Origin: Georgenia sp. EYE_87
GTDB lineage: Bacteria > Actinomycetota > Actinomycetes > Actinomycetales > Actinomycetaceae
DNA length: 64,000 nt
Reading direction: 5' to 3'
Assembly: GCF_023148685.1 (NCBI RefSeq)
Contig: NZ_JAHXNL010000005.1
Location: 124,001 to 188,000 of the forward strand
Part shown: positions 52,435 through 61,253 of the stretch, piece by piece
Numbering within the stretch: the stretch's first letter is position 1
Layout: every line of letters starts with the position of its first letter
Position numbers and translations under genes: made by a program
Notes under the pieces: model-generated
Told to the model about the DNA's origin: nothing
Seen by the model: the letters and a program-made list of their open reading frames with translations, nothing else
Databases searched by the model: none

Positions 52435-53196
52435 TCAGCCGGCCGCCGACGCCATCCGCGCGACCCCGCGCACCAGCGTCCCGACCGCTCCCACCGACAC
52501 GACCACGACGGCGAGGCGACGGGCCGCGCGCGGCGAGACCCGCCCCGCCACGCGTCCGCCGAGCGCGACCCCGACCGGCACGGCGGCCACCACGCCGGCC
52601 ACCAGCCACCCCGCCGGCAGACCCTGCGTGCCCGCGGCGCCGACGGCGAGCTTGGTGGTGAGCGAGATCGTGCCCATCGTGAGAAAGAGCGGCTGCAGGG
52701 TGGCGGCGAAGGGCCGCTGCTCCCAGTCAGTGGCCCGCGCGTAGATCAGCATGGCCGGCGCGGCCACCCCGACGGCGGTGTTGAGGAACCCGCCGGCGAC
52801 CCCCGCGGCCAGCCCGGCCGCCCGGCTCGGGGCGAGCGGCATCCGCCGCCACAGCGCGGCCCCGCCCAGGCCGGCGAGCACCACCGTCCCGATGATCACC
52901 TCGAGCAGGCCCTGGTCGGCCTCCCGGACCAGCAGGGCCGCGGGCGCCGAGCCCAGGACGATCACCGGCGCGACGGCGGCGTACCGGCGCCAGTCGATGT
53001 CGGCCCGCGCGGCCAGCGTCAGCAGCAGGGCGGACACGATGGTCGTCGCGTTCGTCAGCATCACGCCCGTGACCGGCCCGATCATCAGCGCCAGCGCCGG
53101 GGCCACCACGAGGCCGGTGCCCATTCCGCTGACCCGCTGCAGGATGCATCCGAGGACGACGGCGAGGACGGCCAGCGGCAGCAGCGCGAGGCTCAC
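52435..53196 (-). CDS. TauE/SafE (TSUP) family permease
   Basis: A 253-residue membrane protein with about eight helices. The two TSUP half-repeats start SGMGTGLVVAPALALMIGP and AGVAGGFLNTAVGVAAPAML, with the typical G-x-G and P motifs. Members export or import sulfite, sulfoacetate or other organic anions. It lies 20 bases after tarD, so it may be an accessory carboxylate transporter of the tartrate operon. The GTG start has only a weak ribosome binding site. Confidence 0.8.
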   Translation of the reverse strand: MSLALLPLAVLAVVLGCILQRVSGMGTGLVVAPALALMIGPVTGVMLTNATTIVSALLLTLAARADIDWRRYAAVAPVIVLGSAPAALLVREADQGLLEVIIGTVVLAGLGGAALWRRMPLAPSRAAGLAAGVAGGFLNTAVGVAAPAMLIYARATDWEQRPFAATLQPLFLTMGTISLTTKLAVGAAGTQGLPAGWLVAGVVAAVPVGVALGGRVAGRVSPRAARRLAVVVVSVGAVGTLVRGVARMASAAG

Positions 53197-53215
53197 GGGA
53201 CCACCAGCACCGCGC

Positions 53216-54382
53216 TCACCCGCCGAGGCCCGCCATCACGGTGAAGAGGTCCTTCTTCCCCTCGAACCCGATGCCGGGCAGGTCCGGCATGGTGATGTAT
53301 CCGTCCTCGACCTGCACCCCGTCGGGGAAGCCGCCGAACGGCTGGAACAGGTCGGGGTATGACTCGTTGCCGCCAAGGCCGAGGCCGGCCGCGATGTTGA
53401 GGGACATCTGGTGGCCGCCGTGCGGGATGCACCGGCCGGGCGACCAGTCGTGCTCGCGGAGCATGTCCAGGGTGCGCAGGTACTCCACCAGCCCGTAGCT
53501 CAGCGCGCAGTCGAACTGCAGCCAGTCCCTGTCGCGCCGCAGGCCGCCGTACCGGATGAGGTTGCGCGCGTCCTGCATGGAGAACAGGTCCTCCCCCGTG
53601 GCCAGCGGGGGCTCGTACGCGGCCGCGATCTCGGCCTGCAGCTCGTAGTCGAGCGGGTCGCCGGGCTCCTCGTACCAGAACAGGTCGTACTCGGACAGCA
53701 TCCGGGCGTAGCGCAGAGCGGTCTCGCGGTCGAACCGTCCGTTGGCGTCCACCGCCAGCCGCTGGCCGGGGCCGAGGACGTCGAGGACCGCCTCGATCCG
53801 CCGGCGGTCCGTGTCCAGGTCCGCGCCGCCGATCTTCTTCTTCACCACCGTGTACCCGCGGTCCAGGTAGCTGCGCATCTCGTCCCGGAGCGCGGCGAGG
53901 TCCTGCCCGGGGTGGTAGTACCCGCCGGCGGCGTAGACGAAGATCCGCCGCTCCGGCCGGCCGTCGCCGTAGCGGTCCGCGAGCAGCTGGAAGAGGGGCT
54001 TGCCCTCGATCTTCGCGACGGCGTCCCAGACGGCCATGTCGATGGTGCCGACGGCGACCGAGCGTTCGCCGTGGCCCCCCGGCTTCTCGTTGGTCATCAT
54101 GGTCCGCCACACGGCCGCGGGGTCGAGGTTGTCCCCGGTCTCGTCGAGCAGCGCCGTCGGGTCCGCCTCGAGCACGCGGGGGATGAACCGCTCCCGCATC
54201 ATCGCGCCCTGCCCGTAGCGGCCGTTGGAGTTGAACCCGTACCCGACGACGGGACGGCCGTCCCTGACCACGTCGGTGACGACGGCGACCAGGCTCAGCG
54301 TCATCCGGCTGAAGTCGATGTAGGCGTTGCGGATCGGCGAGCTGATGGGGAAGGTCTGCTCCCGGACGTCGACGATCCTCAC
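53216..54382 (-). CDS. tarD: D(-)-tartrate dehydratase (enolase superfamily)
   Basis: A 388-residue enolase-superfamily enzyme converting D-tartrate to oxaloacetate. It closely follows Bradyrhizobium TarD: ISSPIRNAYIDFSRMT at the start, VVKKKIGGAD with catalytic Lys183, metal ligands at Asp212, Glu238 and Glu264, and RCIPHGGHQMS with His321. All five key positions are offset by one from the reference numbering I recall (K184, D213, E239, E265, H322). The GTG at 54382 overlaps the stop of the tartrate dehydrogenase gene, and the protein then aligns from its first residue. It is among the best-supported calls in the window. Confidence 0.92.
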   Translation of the reverse strand: MRIVDVREQTFPISSPIRNAYIDFSRMTLSLVAVVTDVVRDGRPVVGYGFNSNGRYGQGAMMRERFIPRVLEADPTALLDETGDNLDPAAVWRTMMTNEKPGGHGERSVAVGTIDMAVWDAVAKIEGKPLFQLLADRYGDGRPERRIFVYAAGGYYHPGQDLAALRDEMRSYLDRGYTVVKKKIGGADLDTDRRRIEAVLDVLGPGQRLAVDANGRFDRETALRYARMLSEYDLFWYEEPGDPLDYELQAEIAAAYEPPLATGEDLFSMQDARNLIRYGGLRRDRDWLQFDCALSYGLVEYLRTLDMLREHDWSPGRCIPHGGHQMSLNIAAGLGLGGNESYPDLFQPFGGFPDGVQVEDGYITMPDLPGIGFEGKKDLFTVMAGLGG

Positions 54383-55455
54383 CGGGCGACCTCGCGGTCC
54401 ACCGCGGCGAGCAGCTCGTCGGTGACCTCCTGGGTCGAGGCGGTACCGCCGAGATCGGGGGTGCGCACCCCGGTGGCGGCGAGGACGTGCGAGATCCCGT
54501 CCATGACCGCCGCGGCGGCGTCCTCGTGGCCGAGGTGGTCGAGCATCATGGCCCCGGCCCACACCTGCCCGAGCGGGTTGGCCCGGCGCTGGCCCGCGAT
54601 GTCGGGCGCGGACCCGTGCACCGGCTCGAACATCGACGGGAACTCGCCCTCCGGGTTGATGTTCCCCGACGGGGCGATGCCGATGCTGCCGATGATCGCC
54701 GCGCCGAGGTCCGTGAGGATGTCGCCGAAGAGGTTCGAGGCGACGACGACGTCGAACCGCGCCGGGTCGAGCACGAACAGGCCCGCGAGCGCGTCGATGT
54801 GGTACTCGCTCGGCACGACGTCCGGGTACTCCCCCGCGAGCTCGCGGAAGATCTCGTCCCAGAACGGCATGGTGTGGATGATCCCGTTGGACTTCGTCGC
54901 CGAGGCCAGCCGCTTGCCGCGGCCCTGGGCCAGCCCGTAGGCGTAGCGCATGGCCCGTTCGACGCCCCGGCGGGTGAAGACGGACTCCTGGATGGCGAGC
55001 TCGTCCGGGGTCCCGCGGTACATCCGCCCGCCGGTCTCGGAGTACTCGCCCTCGTTGTTCTCGCGCACCACGACGAAGTCGATGCCGGAGGCCGGGACGT
55101 CCCTCAGCGGGCTGTCGATGCCGGGCAGTAGCGTCACCGGACGGAGGTTGATGTACTGGCGGAACGCCCGGCGGATCGGGATGAGCAGCCCCCAGAGCGA
55201 GACGTGGTCCGGCACACCCGGGTACCCCACGGCCCCGAGGAAGATCTGGTCGAACTCCCGCAGCCGGTCGAGCCCGTCCGGCGGCATCATCCGGCCGGTG
55301 CGGGCGTAGTACTCGCACGACCACTCCAGCTCGTTCCACTCGAAGCGGATGCCGAACCTGCCGCCGACGCGGTCGAGCACCGCCTGGGCCGCGGGCATCA
55401 CCTCCTTGCCGATGCCGTCGCCCGGGATGGCGGCGATCCGGTACGTCGTGTCCAT
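54379..55455 (-). CDS. Tartrate dehydrogenase/decarboxylase (paralogue 1)
   Basis: A 358-residue beta-decarboxylating dehydrogenase of the TtuC/Pseudomonas TDH type, oxidising tartrate or malate-like 2-hydroxyacids with NAD. It has IAAIPGDGIGKEVMPAAQAV, VVRENNEGEYS, TKSNGI with the active-site Lys, FGDILTDLGAA with the metal-binding Asp, and FEPVHGSAPDIAG. The ATG at 55455 has GGAGA upstream; a longer frame adds a proline-rich leader. It overlaps tarD by four bases. A second, divergent paralogue lies at 58.7 kb. Confidence 0.88.
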   Translation of the reverse strand: MDTTYRIAAIPGDGIGKEVMPAAQAVLDRVGGRFGIRFEWNELEWSCEYYARTGRMMPPDGLDRLREFDQIFLGAVGYPGVPDHVSLWGLLIPIRRAFRQYINLRPVTLLPGIDSPLRDVPASGIDFVVVRENNEGEYSETGGRMYRGTPDELAIQESVFTRRGVERAMRYAYGLAQGRGKRLASATKSNGIIHTMPFWDEIFRELAGEYPDVVPSEYHIDALAGLFVLDPARFDVVVASNLFGDILTDLGAAIIGSIGIAPSGNINPEGEFPSMFEPVHGSAPDIAGQRRANPLGQVWAGAMMLDHLGHEDAAAAVMDGISHVLAATGVRTPDLGGTASTQEVTDELLAAVDREVAR

Positions 55456-55526
55456 GTCATCTCCATTGAATGGTGTGCTCGCCGGTCGGGACCGGCCGGG
55501 CGGGTGCGGTTCCTCAGAAGCGGGTG

Positions 55527-55994
55527 TCACAGGCCGAGCTCGGGCAGCCGCACGTAGAGGACCTCGGTGAACACCAGGTAGAAGGCGCCCACCACGACGG
55601 CCGCGATGGCGACGTCGAGGACGACGCCCTTGAGGGTCGGGCGCTCGGTGCGCATGAGCAGCGACATGAGCGCGAAGAACAGGATCCCGCCGACGAGGTA
55701 GCCGAGGTACGGCAGCGCCACGGTCCAGGCGACGAGGAGCCCGACGGCGAGCAGCAGCCCGCGCAGCGGCATCCGCTCCAGCTCCTCGGTGTCCGCCCCC
55801 ACGCGTCGCCCGAGGGCGCCGAGCACGAGGAGGACCAGGCCGAGGACGCCCAGGACGATGATCACCGGGTCGGCGAACGTCCCGCCGTGCTGCGTGGTGT
55901 AGTCGCGCTGGAACCAGAAGAGGGCGGCGACGGCGAGGGTGAGGGCGCCGACGACGACGTTGACCCGGCTCGCGGAGGCTAGGGCGGCGGCCAT
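55527..55994 (-). CDS. tctB: Tripartite tricarboxylate transporter small subunit
   Basis: A 155-residue membrane protein with four hydrophobic segments (for example PVIIVLGVLGLVLLVLGALG). It starts one base after the tctA stop and precedes the tartrate dehydrogenase. Length and position identify it as TctB. It is not closely similar in length or sequence to the copy at 24.9 kb. Confidence 0.85.
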   Translation of the reverse strand: MAAALASASRVNVVVGALTLAVAALFWFQRDYTTQHGGTFADPVIIVLGVLGLVLLVLGALGRRVGADTEELERMPLRGLLLAVGLLVAWTVALPYLGYLVGGILFFALMSLLMRTERPTLKGVVLDVAIAAVVVGAFYLVFTEVLYVRLPELGL

Positions 55995-55995
55995 G

Positions 55996-57561
55996 TCAGT
56001 CCTTCCTCAGGGTGTCGCCGGCGACCATGGCGTCGGTCGGGGGGCCGCCCGGGGTGCCCGCGGCCGCCCGCCGCAGCCGCCACTGCCGCACGAGCGGCCA
56101 CAGCAGGGACAGCACCGTCATCGCGATGAGCACCAGGCTCAGCGGCCGGGTGAAGAACGTCGTCCAGGGCATCGCCTGGCCCTGCGAGGTGAGCAGGCCC
56201 TGCACCAGCCCGGTCTCGGCGATGCTGCCGAGGATGAGCCCGAGCACGATCGGGGCCGAGCTGATCCCGGCCAGGCTGAGGAAGTAGGCCAGGACGCCGA
56301 GGATCAGCATGACGAAGACGTCGACCACCGAGGAGCGGACGGCGTACGCGCCGACGATCGTCAGCACGGTGATCCCGGGCGCGAGGTACCGGGCGGGCAG
56401 CGCGATGACTCCCCGCTGCAGCGCACGGCCGGCGACGAGCCCGACGGGCACCATCATCACCGCCGAGACGGCCAGGGCGATGACGAACGTGTAGACCAGG
56501 TCGCCGGAGGTGGCGAAGAGCTCGGCGCCCGGGCGCAGGCCGTGCAGCAGCAGGACGCCGAGGATGATGGCGTCCGGCGGGGTGCCGGGCACCCCGATCG
56601 TCAGGGTGGGGATCATCCCCGCCCCGACGGTGGCGTTGTTGGCCGACTCGGCCGCCACCACGCCGTCCACCTCCCCCTTGCCGTAGGTCTCGGGGTGCTT
56701 GGAGGACCGCTTCGCCTCGTTGTACGCCACAAGGTTGGCGATGCTGCCGCCGGCCCCGGGCAGGATGCCGACGACGGTGCCGATGACGCTGGACCTCAGC
56801 AGGTTGACCGGCCGGCTGAAGATGTCCCGGACCATCTGCCACAGGCTCTGGCGCCGCTCCCGCTCGTCGATCATCTGCGCCTCACGACCCTTGCGGGCCA
56901 CGAGCCGGATGACCTCGGGGATGGTGAACAGCCCGACCATGGCCGGCACCAGGGGGACGCCGCCCTGGAGCATGGGCTCGCCGAAGGTGAACCGGACCTC
57001 GCCGCCGACGGGGGCGATGCCCACCGTCGCGAGGAGGAGCCCGATCACGCCTCCGATGAGCCCCTTGAGCAGCGACCCGCTGGCCATGCTGACGATGATC
57101 GTCAGGCCGAAGACGGCGACCCAGAAGTACTCCTGGGGGCCGAACCGCAGGGAGAAGTCGGCGAGCGGCGGCGCGAACAGGATGAGCGCGACGACGCCGA
57201 CGAGGCCGCCGACGAGCGACCCCATCGTGGCGCCGACGACCGCGAACTCGCTGCGGCCCTTCTTCGTCATCTGGTACCCCTCCAGCGCGGTGGCGATGGA
57301 GGACGGCGTGCCCGGGGCGTTGACGAGGATCGCCGTGAAGGCGCCGCCGTAGATGGCGCCCATGTAGAAGGCGCCGAGGAGCACGAGGGCGCGGGTCGGC
57401 TCCATGACGAAGGTGAACGGCACGAGCAGCGCCAGCCCCATCGTCGCGCTGAGCCCGGGCATGGCGCCGATCGCCATGCCCGCCGCCGTCCCGACGAGGA
57501 CGAGCAGCAGCATCGAGGGTGCGAGGTTGGCGACGACGCCGCTACCGAGGAGGTCGAGCAT
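55996..57561 (-). CDS. tctA: Tripartite tricarboxylate transporter large permease
   Basis: A 521-residue permease with about 12 helices. Motifs AIGAMPGLSATMGLALLVPF, GAFYMGAIYGGAFTAILVNA and AAESANNATVGAGMIPTLTI match TctA and are clearly distinct from the copy at 25.4 kb. With the downstream TctB and upstream TctC it forms a complete importer, expected from context to carry tartrate. Confidence 0.92.
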   Translation of the reverse strand: MLDLLGSGVVANLAPSMLLLVLVGTAAGMAIGAMPGLSATMGLALLVPFTFVMEPTRALVLLGAFYMGAIYGGAFTAILVNAPGTPSSIATALEGYQMTKKGRSEFAVVGATMGSLVGGLVGVVALILFAPPLADFSLRFGPQEYFWVAVFGLTIIVSMASGSLLKGLIGGVIGLLLATVGIAPVGGEVRFTFGEPMLQGGVPLVPAMVGLFTIPEVIRLVARKGREAQMIDERERRQSLWQMVRDIFSRPVNLLRSSVIGTVVGILPGAGGSIANLVAYNEAKRSSKHPETYGKGEVDGVVAAESANNATVGAGMIPTLTIGVPGTPPDAIILGVLLLHGLRPGAELFATSGDLVYTFVIALAVSAVMMVPVGLVAGRALQRGVIALPARYLAPGITVLTIVGAYAVRSSVVDVFVMLILGVLAYFLSLAGISSAPIVLGLILGSIAETGLVQGLLTSQGQAMPWTTFFTRPLSLVLIAMTVLSLLWPLVRQWRLRRAAAGTPGGPPTDAMVAGDTLRKD

Positions 57562-57618
57562 CGGAGCTCCTTTCCGGTCCTGCCGCGCCCGCCTGCGTCG
57601 GGGGCGGGGTCACCTCGG

Positions 57619-58611
57619 TCACAGCATCCCGAGCCGCTCGAAGAGGTCCTGGTAGACCTCCGTGCGCTCGGCGGTGAACTCGGTGGCCTCCTCCGGGCCC
57701 ATGTTCTCCAGCACGAAGCCCTGCTCCTCGAACTGCTGCGCGAGCTCGGGGTCCTCGTTGACCTCGGCGAACACGCCCGCGAGCTTCTCGACGATCGCGT
57801 CCGGCGTCTCGGGCGGGACCGCCACGCCGCGGTAGGCGCCGTCGACGAGGTCGATGCCCTGCTCCGTGAACGTCGGGTAGTCCTCGAGCCCGGGGAGGCG
57901 CTCGTCGGTGGCCACCGCCAGGGTGCGGATCTGGTCGCCGAGCTGGCTGATCATGGGCGTGTAGGTCATCAGCGCGTCGACGTGGCCGCCGAGGAGGGCG
58001 GGCACCGCGGCGCCGGTCCCGGAGAACGGCGTGTAGGTGGTCTCGATGCCGGCCTCGTCGTTGAGCAGGAGGGTGCCGACGTGGTTGGCGCTGAAGTCGC
58101 CGCTGCCGCCGACCGACATCGCGCCCGGGTTCTCCTTGGCGGCGGCGATGAAGTCGTCGAGGGTCTGGATGTCGCTGTCGGCCGGCACCGCCAGGATGTT
58201 CGGCGTGCTCTGGAAGATGTAGACCTGCTTGAGCTGGTCGGTCTCGTACCCGGCGTCCTCGCGCATCATCGGCTGCAGGATGATGTGCGGGAGGTTGTGC
58301 CCCATGATCGTGTGGCCGTCCGGCTCGGTGCGGGTCAGCTCCGACCAGGCCAGCGCCCCGCCGCCGCCCGGCTTGTACGAGATGGTGACGTCCGTGCCGA
58401 GGACCTCCTGGAGCGGCTCCTGCTGCAGGCGGGCGGTGATGTCCGACTCGCCGCCCGGGTCGAACGCGATGATGTAGTCGACCGGGCGCTCGGGGTAGCT
58501 CTCGGCGACGTCGGCGGTGTCGCCGGACCCCGCCGGCTCGTCGCCCCCGCAGGCGGCGAGCATGGCGCTCAGGGCGATGAGCGGAAGGGCGATCTTGGCA
58601 GTTCGCTTCAT
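57619..58611 (-). CDS. tctC: Tripartite tricarboxylate transporter substrate-binding lipoprotein
   Basis: A 330-residue lipoprotein of the Bug family. Signal peptide MKRTAKIALPLIALSAMLAA ends in lipobox AAC-G. It continues YPERPVDYIIAFDPGGESDI and has GAMSVGGSGDFSANHVG, a ligand-pocket loop. The ATG at 58611 has GGAGG at good spacing. It is first of the three transporter genes, between the two tartrate dehydrogenase paralogues, so tartrate is the likely ligand. Confidence 0.9.
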   Translation of the reverse strand: MKRTAKIALPLIALSAMLAACGGDEPAGSGDTADVAESYPERPVDYIIAFDPGGESDITARLQQEPLQEVLGTDVTISYKPGGGGALAWSELTRTEPDGHTIMGHNLPHIILQPMMREDAGYETDQLKQVYIFQSTPNILAVPADSDIQTLDDFIAAAKENPGAMSVGGSGDFSANHVGTLLLNDEAGIETTYTPFSGTGAAVPALLGGHVDALMTYTPMISQLGDQIRTLAVATDERLPGLEDYPTFTEQGIDLVDGAYRGVAVPPETPDAIVEKLAGVFAEVNEDPELAQQFEEQGFVLENMGPEEATEFTAERTEVYQDLFERLGML

Positions 58612-58665
58612 GGTGATCCTCCGTTGGATCGGTATCGGGAGCGTGCCGGGTATCAAGCGGTGGAG

Positions 58666-59796
58666 CTAGCTGGTCGCGGGGATCTCCTCCCGGTCGGCGC
58701 GCCGGGACGCGGTGTCCAGTGCCGCCACGAGGGCCGCGGTGACCTCCGCCGTCGTGGCCGTGCCGCCGAGGTCCCGGGTGAGGGTGCCCGACGCCGTCAC
58801 GGTGTCGATCGCGGACCGGACCATCTCCGCGGCCTCCGGCTCGCCCAGGTGGTCGAGCATGAGCGCGCCGCTGGCGACCGCGCCGATCGGGTTGGCGATC
58901 CCCTGCCCGGCGATGTCGGGGGCGGAGCCGTGGACCGGCTCGAACATCGAGGGGAACCGGCGCTCGGGGTTGAGGTTCGCGGAGGCCGCCAGTCCGAGGC
59001 TGCCCGCGAGCGCGCTGCCGAGGTCGGAGAGGATGTCGGCGTTGAGGTTGGAGGCGACGACCACCGAGAGCGTCTCCGGGCGGAGCACGAAGCGGGCCGC
59101 CATCGCGTCCACCAGGACGCTCTCGGTCTCCACGTCCGGGTAGTCCGCGGCGACGCGGCGGAAGACCTCGTCCCACAGGACCATGCCGTACTGCTGGGCG
59201 TTGGACTTGGTGACGCTGACGAGGGACTTCCGGTCCCGGGAGCGGGCGAGGTCGAACGCGAACCGGATGATGCGCTCGCAGCCGACCTCCGTGAAGAGCG
59301 AGGTCTGGACGGCGACCTCGCCGCCCTCGCGCGCCGAGAGGTTCCGGCCGCCGAGACCCGCGTACTCGCCCTCGCTGTTCTCGCGCACGACCACCCAGTC
59401 CAGCTCGGTGGAGTCGGCCTTCCGCAGCGGGCTGGTGACGCCGGGGTGGAAGCGAACGGGCCGCACGTTCGCCCACTGGTCGAACCCCTGGCAGATGGCC
59501 AGACGGAGCCCCCAGAGGCTGACGTGGTCCGGCACCCCGGGCCAACCCACGGCGCCGAAGTAGATGGCGTCGAATCCCTTGAGCACCTCCAGGCCGTCCG
59601 CCGGCATCATGCGGCCCGTCTCGCCGAAGTACTCGGACCCCCAGGGCAGCTCCTCCCAACGGAGGCTGAAGCCGGACCGGCGCGCCACCTCGTCGAGCAC
59701 GGCGCGGCCGGCGTCGACGACCTCGCGCCCGACGCCGTCGCCGGGGATGGTCGCGATGCGGAAGGTCCTGCCGTCGTGCGGGGCGGTGCTGGTCAT
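58666..59796 (-). CDS. Tartrate dehydrogenase/decarboxylase (paralogue 2)
   Basis: A 376-residue enzyme of the same beta-decarboxylating family: IATIPGDGVGREVVDAGRAV, VVRENSEGEYAGLGG, TKSNAQ, ADILSDLGSALAGS and FEPVHGSAPDIAG. It differs from paralogue 1 at several active-site-adjacent positions (GVPDHVSLWGL is shared, but the following segment is different), so the substrate range may differ, for example D- versus L-/meso-tartrate. It is the first gene of the operon, 55 bases before tctC, and divergent from the LysR regulator. Confidence 0.86.
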   Translation of the reverse strand: MTSTAPHDGRTFRIATIPGDGVGREVVDAGRAVLDEVARRSGFSLRWEELPWGSEYFGETGRMMPADGLEVLKGFDAIYFGAVGWPGVPDHVSLWGLRLAICQGFDQWANVRPVRFHPGVTSPLRKADSTELDWVVVRENSEGEYAGLGGRNLSAREGGEVAVQTSLFTEVGCERIIRFAFDLARSRDRKSLVSVTKSNAQQYGMVLWDEVFRRVAADYPDVETESVLVDAMAARFVLRPETLSVVVASNLNADILSDLGSALAGSLGLAASANLNPERRFPSMFEPVHGSAPDIAGQGIANPIGAVASGALMLDHLGEPEAAEMVRSAIDTVTASGTLTRDLGGTATTAEVTAALVAALDTASRRADREEIPATS

Positions 59797-59880
59797 GTGT
59801 TCACTCCAGAGAGACGTGCGCTTTACCCGCGAGTGAACTCACCCGACGCCCGGGTGTCCAAGACCAACCTCCGATACCTC

Positions 59881-59899
59881 CGATAGGTGCGCCCTATCG
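59881..59899. promoter_or_regulatory. LysR-type binding box between divergent genes
   Basis: CGATAG-GTGCGCC-CTATCG is a perfect 6-7-6 dyad, fitting the LysR-type consensus T-N11-A with ATAG-N7-CTAT. It is 85 bases upstream of the first tartrate operon start and 126 bases upstream of the LysR gene. A further TATCG-ATG-CGATA dyad at 59961-59973 may be the activation half-site or an autoregulatory site. Confidence 0.62.
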
Positions 59900-60024
59900 A
59901 CGGGGCCACGATCAGCGATCTGATCTGCACCTCCGCCCCGGGACGGGTCTCTTCCATAGGTATCGATGCGATAACGGTCCCCGGCGGCCGATGGCGACGG
60001 CGGACCGCGGTCTACCGTGTGGGC

Positions 60025-60921
60025 GTGGACGCGCGTCAGCTCCAGTACTTCCTCGCCGTCGTGGACGAGGGCGGTGTCCATGCCGCGGCCGAGAAGCTCT
60101 TCGTGGCCCAGCCGTCGGTGTCGCAGTCGTTGCGGGCGCTCCAGCGTGACCTGGGCGCCGAGCTCTTCACCCGCACCGGGCGGCGGCTGCAGCTGACGGC
60201 CGCCGGCGAGGCGCTGATCGCGCCGGCGCGCCAGGTGCTGCACTGGCTGGACCTCTCCCGGGCCCACGTGGAGGCGGTCAACGGGCTGCGCACGGGTCGG
60301 CTGGTGATCGCCACGATGCCCTCCCAGGCGGTCCACCCGCTGCCCACGGTCATCGACCGCTTCGTCACCCGGTACCCGCTCGTGCAGATCTCGATCCGCT
60401 CGGCCGGCACGCCGCAGGACGTGATGTCGCTGATCCGCTCGGGCGGGGTGGAGCTCGGTGTCATGGCGGTGACCTCCCAGGTGGACACCGAGGGCCTGGT
60501 GGTCCACCCGATGGGGCGGCAGAGCTTCATCGTGATCTCCTCGAGGGAGGCGCACCTGCCGGCCCGGGGCCCCCTGACCTACCAGCAGCTCGAGGGGCAG
60601 CGGCTGATCATCGGTCAGCCGGGCACGGGGATGCGCCGCGTCGCCGACCAGGTCATCGCCGCCAACCGCTCGACGATCGCGGTGGTCGAGACCGAGCACC
60701 GGGAGGCGATCCTGCCCATGGTGCTCGAGGGGACCGGGATCGCGGTCATCGCCGAGGCGTGGCGCAGCCTCGCCCGGGAGGCCGGCCTGATCGTGCACGA
60801 CCTGGTGACCGAGGAGCACCTGGAGGTCTTCATCGTCCACCGCGAGGTCGAGCTCAGCCCGGCGGCCCGGGCGTTCCTCCTCTTCACCGTCCCGTCCTCG
60901 GTCACCGGCCTGCCCTCCTGA
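60025..60921 (+). CDS. LysR-family transcriptional regulator
   Basis: A 298-residue regulator. The N-terminal winged-helix starts VDARQLQYFLAVVDEGGVHA and continues FVAQPSVSQSLRALQRDLGA and LFTRTGRRLQLTAAGE, the LysR signature. The C-terminal effector domain begins near residue 90 (RTGRLVIATMPSQAVHPLPT). I chose the GTG at 60025, which puts the protein at its usual first residue; a GTG at 60019 is nearly equivalent. Divergent orientation and the dyad upstream indicate control of the tartrate operon with a carboxylate as coinducer. Confidence 0.88.
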   Translation: MDARQLQYFLAVVDEGGVHAAAEKLFVAQPSVSQSLRALQRDLGAELFTRTGRRLQLTAAGEALIAPARQVLHWLDLSRAHVEAVNGLRTGRLVIATMPSQAVHPLPTVIDRFVTRYPLVQISIRSAGTPQDVMSLIRSGGVELGVMAVTSQVDTEGLVVHPMGRQSFIVISSREAHLPARGPLTYQQLEGQRLIIGQPGTGMRRVADQVIAANRSTIAVVETEHREAILPMVLEGTGIAVIAEAWRSLAREAGLIVHDLVTEEHLEVFIVHREVELSPAARAFLLFTVPSSVTGLPS

Positions 60922-60976
60922 CGGGGTCACGGCGCGGCCGGCCGGCCACCGCGCACCACGCGCACCGCGCGCGCGA

Positions 60977-61005
60977 CGCGCCCACCGGGTGGACCGGTGG
61001 GCGCG
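60977..61005. terminator. Bidirectional terminator between convergent operons
   Basis: CGCGCCCACCGG at 60977-60988 pairs perfectly with CCGGTGGGCGCG at 60994-61005 around a five-base loop. It lies between the stops of the LysR gene and the lipoyl-protein gene. Confidence 0.8.
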
Positions 61006-61019
61006 CCGCCATCGACGAG

Positions 61020-61253
61020 CTACTCGATCCGCGCGATCGGCGCCCCCTGCCTGACGGCGTCGTCCTCGGCGACCAGGAGCCGCACGGTCCCGGCCGCCGG
61101 GGCGGTCACCTCGGCGTCGACCTTGTCCACCTGCACCTCGCCGAGCAGCTGGCCCTCGGTGACCTGCTCGCCGTCGGCCACGTACCAGGTGGCGAGCACC
61201 CCCTCGGTGTCCGGCCGGGTCTCGTCGAGGGGCGGGAAGAGCACGTCGGTCAT
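61020..61253 (-). CDS. Free-standing lipoyl (biotinyl-lipoyl) domain protein
   Basis: A 77-residue protein that is just one lipoyl domain. FPPLDETRPDTEGVLATWYV, the lipoylation loop VQVDKVDAEVTAP (Lys44) and GTVRLLVAEDDAV are in order. E2 enzymes normally add a subunit-binding domain and an acyltransferase core, both absent. The ATG overlaps the E1beta stop (ATGA), so it belongs to the E1alpha-E1beta operon and may carry acyl groups to an E2 core encoded elsewhere. Confidence 0.85.
   Translation of the reverse strand: MTDVLFPPLDETRPDTEGVLATWYVADGEQVTEGQLLGEVQVDKVDAEVTAPAAGTVRLLVAEDDAVRQGAPIARIE

Noticed and set aside
55939-59886. Very long open frame on the plus strand
   Set aside because: It is antisense to clearly homologous tartrate genes, is Arg/Asp/Gly/His-rich and has no recognisable domain. 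It is a product of GC-rich codon structure.
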